Positions 1-3,455 of a DNA stretch of 6,403 nt are shown here, piece after piece. The first letter of the stretch is position 1, and every line of letters begins with the position of its first letter. This DNA is from Candidatus Cloacimonadota bacterium (GTDB lineage Bacteria > Cloacimonadota > Cloacimonadia > Cloacimonadales > Cloacimonadaceae), in contig JALNXT010000091.1 in the NCBI GenBank assembly GCA_023230245.1, forward strand, positions 1 to 6,403, read 5' to 3'. The notes below the pieces were generated by a model, which saw only the letters and a list, made by a program, of their open reading frames with translations, ran no database searches and had not been told where the DNA came from. A program made the position numbers and the translations under genes.

Positions 1-1
1 C

Positions 2-325
2 TGGCTGCATATCTATCACGGTGTTGCCACGCACTTTGGTTCCAGCAATATCTACCAGGCAGGGGTCTCTCTGCACGACCTGCATCAACCCTGGATCACC
101 ATTGCCAGAGGCAGATACAATATCCTGGAACCACGTGAGCTGTATGAGCTCACGGGGCAGGTGCCCAATGTAGTTTTCCCCAGCGGGGCTATTGCACAGA
201 AGACCGATGCGGAGGGGTTTATCGCTCCGGACAGCCCTATTATAATCTACTACGGTGCTGCCGATAGCTGCGTCTGCCGTGCTCAAACTACTGTAAATGA
301 ACTAATGGAGGAGCTTGATGCTTAG
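2..325 (+). CDS. GH130 family beta-mannoside phosphorylase, C-terminal fragment
   Basis: This is the last 107 residues of a gene that begins before the window; frame 2 is open from the first base to the TAG at 323-325. GH130 enzymes are cytoplasmic five-bladed beta-propellers that cleave beta-1,4-mannosides with phosphate, giving mannose 1-phosphate. Visible family motifs, numbered from the first residue here, are WLHIYHGV (1-8), YQAGVSLHDL (18-27), ILEPRELYE (41-49), VPNVVFPSGA (54-63) and IIYYGAADSCV (81-91), followed by the usual closing helix. The His of YHGV lies in the region that contributes to phosphate binding in this family. The catalytic Asp is N-terminal and outside the window. 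The VPNVVFPSGA and YYGAAD pattern looks more like the mannooligosaccharide phosphorylase branch than the mannosylglucose branch, but the exact substrate cannot be fixed from this end. The 3' end overlaps the next gene, which suggests an operon. Confidence 0.88.
   Translation, partial: WLHIYHGVATHFGSSNIYQAGVSLHDLHQPWITIARGRYNILEPRELYELTGQVPNVVFPSGAIAQKTDAEGFIAPDSPIIIYYGAADSCVCRAQTTVNELMEELDA
307..313 (+). promoter_or_regulatory. Ribosome binding site of the CBM9-like gene, inside the GH130 coding end
   Basis: GGAGGAG lies inside the last codons of the GH130 gene. The GGAGG core ends 6 nt before the ATG at 318 but only 3 nt before the in-frame TTG at 315, so it favours ATG 318. Its place upstream of the GH130 stop at 323-325 is typical of translational coupling. 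Confidence 0.75.
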
Positions 326-1460
326 AGTTATACTGTGCCTAATCGCGCTTTTAGGCCTTAACATGCTGATTGCAGAGACCTTCCCCGTTCCCAAGCTAAC
401 CTATACCCCCTCTTCCTACCGCAAAGCAAAGCCTGAATTAAACCAAACCTGCTTCGTCCCACTCAGTTACACCGCTCATAAAGCGACAAGCCCTATTTTC
501 ATCGATGGCTGCCTCTGTGAAAACGATTGGCAGAATGCAGCATGGACAGATGACTTTATGGATATCGAAGGCAGTGCCAAGCCAGCTCCCTATCTGCGCA
601 CCCGGGTAAAGATGCTATACGATGACTTGGGACTCTTGATTGCAGCAGAGCTGGAGGAGCCTCATCTCTGGGCTAAACTAAAGGAACGCGATGCCGTTAT
701 TTTCTACGACAACGATTTTGAAGTTTTCATCGATCCAGATGGCGATAGCCATGAGTATTACGAGCTGGAATTCAACGCTTTAGGAACGCTGTGGGATCTC
801 TTTCTGATCAAGCCATATCGGGATGAACACAGTCCGCTAAACGCTTGGGATATCAAAGACATCCAGTATCAGATATCTCTTGATGGCACCCTCAACGATC
901 CCTCGGATACGGATAGCGGCTGGACTATCGAGATGAGAATCCCCTGGAAAGTTTTATCAGAAAGAGCGAATATGCCAACTCCACCCACAGATGGCGACTA
1001 TTGGCGAATCAATTTCTCCCGAGTGCAGTGGGAAACAGATAAGGACAAGGATTATGAGAAAATCCCCAACACTCCGGAGCATAACTGGGTATGGACTCCG
1101 CAAGGCCTGATCAACATGCACTATCCGGAACGCTGGGGCTATGTTTTCTTCAGCACTTCGGCTCCTTCCCCAAACACCGATAATCCTGTTATCCCAGAGC
1201 TTGAATATCAAAAAGACTACCTGCGAAACCTGTATTATATGCAAAAGCAGTACTTTATGGATCACGGGAAGTACGCCAAAACTCTGGCTCAGCTTAAGGC
1301 GCGGACTTATGTACATGGTGCAAAGAAACTCAAGCCAAAGATCGAGCGCAATTCGCAAGGCTACCTCATCACGATCGACGACAAGAACGGCGGCTATAAC
1401 CTGTCAATAAGATCAGACGGACGTTTGACTTATAAATCGGCGACTGCATCTTCGAAATAG
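318..1460 (+). CDS. Exported CBM9-like carbohydrate-binding protein with pseudopilin-like C-terminal tail
   Basis: The protein has 380 residues and an N-terminal hydrophobic segment (about 2-18) ending LIAET, which suggests signal-peptide export; residue 7 is Cys, but no convincing lipobox is seen. Residues about 58-279 match the carbohydrate family 9 binding-like beta-sandwich: PIFIDGCLCENDW (59-71), W76, FMDIEG (80-85), DNDFEVFIDPDGD (131-143), GWTIEMRIPW (201-210), NWVW (256-259) and ERWGYVFFS near 271-279. The family binds sugars, but many single-domain members lack a defined ligand. Residues about 295-380 form a second part: a helix with YLRNLYYMQKQYFMDHGKYA, then a short beta region ending in SDGRLTYK, which recalls the soluble part of type II pseudopilins. 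ATG 318 is chosen over TTG 315 because of ribosome binding site spacing. The gene overlaps GH130 by 8 nt, so a glycan-related role beside the phosphorylase is likely. Its last 13 codons lie in the left arm and loop of a repeated hairpin. Confidence 0.85.
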   Translation: MLRVILCLIALLGLNMLIAETFPVPKLTYTPSSYRKAKPELNQTCFVPLSYTAHKATSPIFIDGCLCENDWQNAAWTDDFMDIEGSAKPAPYLRTRVKMLYDDLGLLIAAELEEPHLWAKLKERDAVIFYDNDFEVFIDPDGDSHEYYELEFNALGTLWDLFLIKPYRDEHSPLNAWDIKDIQYQISLDGTLNDPSDTDSGWTIEMRIPWKVLSERANMPTPPTDGDYWRINFSRVQWETDKDKDYEKIPNTPEHNWVWTPQGLINMHYPERWGYVFFSTSAPSPNTDNPVIPELEYQKDYLRNLYYMQKQYFMDHGKYAKTLAQLKARTYVHGAKKLKPKIERNSQGYLITIDDKNGGYNLSIRSDGRLTYKSATASSK

Positions 1461-1502
1461 AACACTACGAACTTTAACTTCGCCGATTTATGAGTTAAAA
1501 GG
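1421..1502 (+). repeat. Long hairpin repeat, unit 1, spanning a stop codon
   Basis: The arms are 1421-1443 and 1480-1502 with a 36-nt loop (1444-1479). From the loop outward there are 12 Watson-Crick pairs, then T-G, three pairs, G-T and three pairs, so 20 consecutive positions pair in RNA. The stop of the CBM9-like gene (1458-1460) lies in the loop. No T-run follows, so a classical intrinsic terminator is not supported. It could still protect the mRNA 3' end or be one half of a REP/BIME-type repeat, since unit 2 resembles it in reverse orientation. Confidence 0.75.
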
Positions 1503-1534
1503 AATCTGCGCGACTGTATTTACGAAAACATTCG

Positions 1535-1629
1535 CCGTATACCGTTTAACTCACAATTACGCTGTCCAATAACTATTCCGGCTTTTCTCTGAACATCTCG
1601 CAGCGTAATTGTAAGTCAAACGTTTACGG
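1535..1629 (-). repeat. Long hairpin repeat, unit 2, inverted relative to unit 1
   Basis: The core arms are 1541-1564 and 1601-1624 with 21 of 24 positions complementary, again around a 36-nt loop (1565-1600). With a one-base bulge the pairing continues outward through CCGTA (1535-1539) and TACGG (1625-1629). Two of the mismatches (C/A and A/C) become G-T pairs on the opposite strand, at the same stem positions as the wobble pairs of unit 1. Read as reverse complement, the outer stem matches unit 1 (ACGTTTGACTTA on one side, GAGTTAAA on the other) while the inner stem differs. Confidence 0.75.
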
Positions 1630-1654
1630 GGTGGTTGTTAGCACAATCCTGGCA

Positions 1655-1759
1655 CTTTAGCAGGATTGGAATCCTGCTCTACAACGCTCTATCTTTAGCA
1701 GGATTAGAATCCTGCTCTACAACGCTCTATCTTTCGCAGGAACAGCGTCCTGCGCTACC
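1655..1759 (+). repeat. Three tandem 38-bp palindromic repeat units
   Basis: Units start at 1655, 1693 and 1731, exactly 38 bp apart. The first two differ at one of 38 positions. Each has a 9-bp stem AGCAGGATT/AATCCTGCT with a 2-nt loop (GG at 1668-1669, AG at 1706-1707), followed by CTACAACGCTCTAT. The third unit is diverged: its stem is CGCAGGA (1735-1741) and TCCTGCG (1748-1754), with both arms changed from A/T to C/G at the base so pairing is kept, and a 6-nt loop. A partial AATCCTGG at 1645-1652 may be a remnant. I remember similar dispersed palindromes from uncultured anaerobic bacteria but cannot confirm the family here. Confidence 0.88.
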
Positions 1760-1841
1760 TTGCTTGAATTGTCCTATCATTGCCCTATCAATGCCCTTAA
1801 TAAGGGCAATGGGTGGGCAATGATATGGCAATTGATGCAAG
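1759..1841. repeat. 83-bp near-perfect palindrome built from ATTGCCC-type motifs
   Basis: Arms 1759-1799 and 1801-1841 surround a single central A at 1800. By direct comparison 33 of 41 positions are complementary, with unbroken blocks of 11 (TATCATTGCCC) and 8 (TGCCCTTA). The centre CCCTTAATAAGGG would leave a small loop. TCATTGCCC and CAATGCCC also recur within the left arm, so part of the arm may come from duplication. It starts where the third 38-bp unit ends. It has no T-run and lies far from both flanking coding ends in terms of a terminator, so a mobile or REP-like palindrome fits better. Confidence 0.75.
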
Positions 1842-1975
1842 ACACAGCTAATACCTGCCATCTCTGAAAAGATTCAATGATAAACTTGGGAGATTGCAAT
1901 TATGTGGATATCATTTTAGGGTTATTTTGCTTAACCTCGTCCGCCCACTACCTATCAATGTTTACGGTACAAATG

Positions 1976-2020
1976 CCATTATAGGTAAAAAAGTTCTTGA
2001 CTAAATAATGGGCTTTATAT
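1976..2020 (+). promoter_or_regulatory. Weak promoter/operator candidate for the regulator operon
   Basis: TTGACT at 1997-2002 resembles a -35 box. The only nearby -10-like sequence, TTATAT at 2015-2020, is just 12 bp away, shorter than the usual 16-18, so the promoter call is weak. The perfect 7-bp inverted repeat CCATTAT (1976-1982) and ATAATGG (2005-2011) brackets the TTGACT box and could be an operator, perhaps for the downstream wHTH protein itself. That link is inference. Confidence 0.25.
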
Positions 2021-2057
2021 CCAATGCCCCTCAGATGAAACAATAGCTAATTAGATT

Positions 2058-2062
2058 AAGGA
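2058..2062 (+). promoter_or_regulatory. Ribosome binding site that sets the start of the wHTH/M29 gene
   Basis: AAGGA ends 7 nt before ATG 2070 but only 1 nt before the in-frame GTG at 2064, so ATG 2070 is the better start. Confidence 0.65.
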
Positions 2063-2069
2063 TGTGAGC

Positions 2070-3455
2070 ATGATTAGAAATCTACAGCTTATTACAAGCC
2101 ACTCGCAGATGAAAGAACTGGGGAGTTCCCTTAAGTTCAACATCTTAAAAGAATTAATCAAAGCGCCAGCAACCTGCCAACAATTGTCTGATCTTTTTGA
2201 CCACAGCAAGCAAAAAGTCCATTATAATTTGACTCAAATGGTGGCTGAAGATCTCATAGAAATAGCAGATTCGGTTTATAACAACAATCGCGAAGTATAT
2301 TACCGCGCCACTGCCAAGAGCTATGTGCTGGATTTTGCCATCGGCTTGGAAACCAATGGACGCGTTTTGGATAGCAGAGCGATAATTGGCGGTATTCTGG
2401 AGCAGGAACACAGTGTAAGCCTTTCTAAGATTGCAGCCAAGCTGATAGATCAATCCTTTGGGATGATAAAGGGTGAACGCTTGCTGATTGTAAGCGGGAA
2501 ATTTAACTTCCCCCTGGTGGAAAAGCTATTGCAAGAAGCGGGAAGCCGGGGTATAAACACTTCATTAATATACCAAGATAAAGAGCATCTCAGGGCGAAG
2601 TATGAGGATTATTCTCTTTCCGCATTCAAAGCCGATTACGAAGAAATGAACCGCCTGCTAAAGATATCCGATGTTTATTTGAACCTGAACGGCGAATCCC
2701 GGTCGGTTCAGCTCCTCGATCCGGAGAAGATTATCCTGCGCAATCGCCAGTTGGAAAAGAGCAGGAAGATTATCCAGGAAAAGCATATCCGTGTGGCAAT
2801 GATGCCCGGGCTGTTGCACGATACCCTAACTGAGAAAGCTATTGAGAGCGAGCTACAGTTCTGGCAAGCTCTGGATATTGACTATCCCAGGCTATGTAAA
2901 CACACCATCGGGATATGCAAGGAATACTCTGCTAAGGAAACTTTGGAGATTGCCACCGGTGAGGCAATTCTGCATTTTGAAGCTCAACGTTTTTTGGCGG
3001 AATGTGGGTCATTTGGCTCCAACGAGTTCCAATCCCCAGTAATCAACCTTCCTGGTGGAGAAATTCTAATCATCCCCAAGCCGGATAGCATGAATGGCAG
3101 CATCTGTGCTGACCGGGCATTTGTGTTTGGCGAAGAGATTCTAAAGCCCCATATCGAAATTCGCAATAGCAAAATTATCTCCTTCACCGCCCAAAAGGGA
3201 GAACAGCTTATCGCCAAGGCTATAGCCGATGGTGGAGAAGATGGGGACAAAGTAGCCCTGATCGGCTTGGGCACCAATGATAGCATCAGCCAGGGCGATA
3301 TAGATAACGCTCTGAAGCATAAAAGCAGCGGTTTTTTAACCGTGTTCTGGGGGGATAACCGTTCCTTGGGTGGCTCAGTTGCTGGCACACAAGAATGGTT
3401 CTTACAAGTGGAAAACCCAATAATTAACTTTCAGAAGAAAAAGAGGACGCCATGA
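2070..3455 (+). CDS. Winged-helix DNA-binding domain fused to a degenerate aminopeptidase T (M29)-like domain
   Basis: The protein has 461 residues and no signal peptide. Residues about 15-82 look like an ArsR-type winged helix: LGSSLKFNILKELIKAPATCQQLSDLF, then a recognition helix in SKQKVHYNLTQMVAEDLIE and a wing before EVYYRAT (75-81). From about 115 to the end the order of motifs follows M29 metallo-aminopeptidases: an amphipathic helix with IKGERLLIVSGKFNFPLVEKLL, the NLPGGEILIIP segment (326-336), and LIGLGTN (397-403, where the family usually has ELGIGTN). By my alignment E331 remains, but the second ligand Glu is L397, the GTVH histidine is T424 (GFLTVFWG, 421-428), and the final HxD is Q441/W443. 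That suggests loss of peptidase activity and use of the fold to sense a ligand. The gene overlaps the next by ATGA, so both are probably one transcript. The wHTH call is fairly sure; the M29 relation is by motif order only. Confidence 0.75.
   Translation: MIRNLQLITSHSQMKELGSSLKFNILKELIKAPATCQQLSDLFDHSKQKVHYNLTQMVAEDLIEIADSVYNNNREVYYRATAKSYVLDFAIGLETNGRVLDSRAIIGGILEQEHSVSLSKIAAKLIDQSFGMIKGERLLIVSGKFNFPLVEKLLQEAGSRGINTSLIYQDKEHLRAKYEDYSLSAFKADYEEMNRLLKISDVYLNLNGESRSVQLLDPEKIILRNRQLEKSRKIIQEKHIRVAMMPGLLHDTLTEKAIESELQFWQALDIDYPRLCKHTIGICKEYSAKETLEIATGEAILHFEAQRFLAECGSFGSNEFQSPVINLPGGEILIIPKPDSMNGSICADRAFVFGEEILKPHIEIRNSKIISFTAQKGEQLIAKAIADGGEDGDKVALIGLGTNDSISQGDIDNALKHKSSGFLTVFWGDNRSLGGSVAGTQEWFLQVENPIINFQKKKRTP
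3443..3447 (+). promoter_or_regulatory. Ribosome binding site of the large secreted protein gene
   Basis: GAGGA lies 4 nt before ATG 3452, within the last codons of the upstream gene. With the ATGA overlap at 3452-3455 it points to coupled translation. Confidence 0.6.

Larger units (their letters stand above)
1842..2069 (+). other. Non-coding leader upstream of the wHTH/M29 fusion gene
   Basis: No credible small gene is seen in this 228-bp stretch. It is AT-rich compared with the repeat cluster before it and should contain the promoter of the downstream gene. A TTGACT hexamer and a short inverted repeat are described separately. No tRNA, riboswitch or terminator could be recognised by eye. 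Confidence 0.5.

Noticed and set aside
1421..1502. Rho-independent terminator for the GH130/CBM9-like operon
   Set aside because: The stem is long and not GC-rich, the loop is 36 nt, it starts before the stop codon, and no T-tract follows the right arm.
1421..1629. Integron attC recombination sites
   Set aside because: Unit 2 contains GTTTAAC/GTTAAAC, which fits the conserved attC end boxes, and inner stems vary as in attC. But its partner box is GTCAAAC, unit 1 does not fit either box, pairing is continuous with no unpaired spacer or extrahelical bases, and the units face opposite ways with no cassette array.
1655..1759. CRISPR array
   Set aside because: The 38-bp period consists entirely of repeat; there are no unique spacers between palindromes and no cas genes.
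1635..1823. 62-residue open frame
   Set aside because: It is made almost wholly of the 38-bp repeats and the palindrome, with repeated peptide text and no convincing ribosome binding site.
2984..3388. 134-residue minus-strand frame opposite the M29-like domain
   Set aside because: It is antisense to conserved motifs NLPGGE and LGTN and is best read as a shadow of the real gene.
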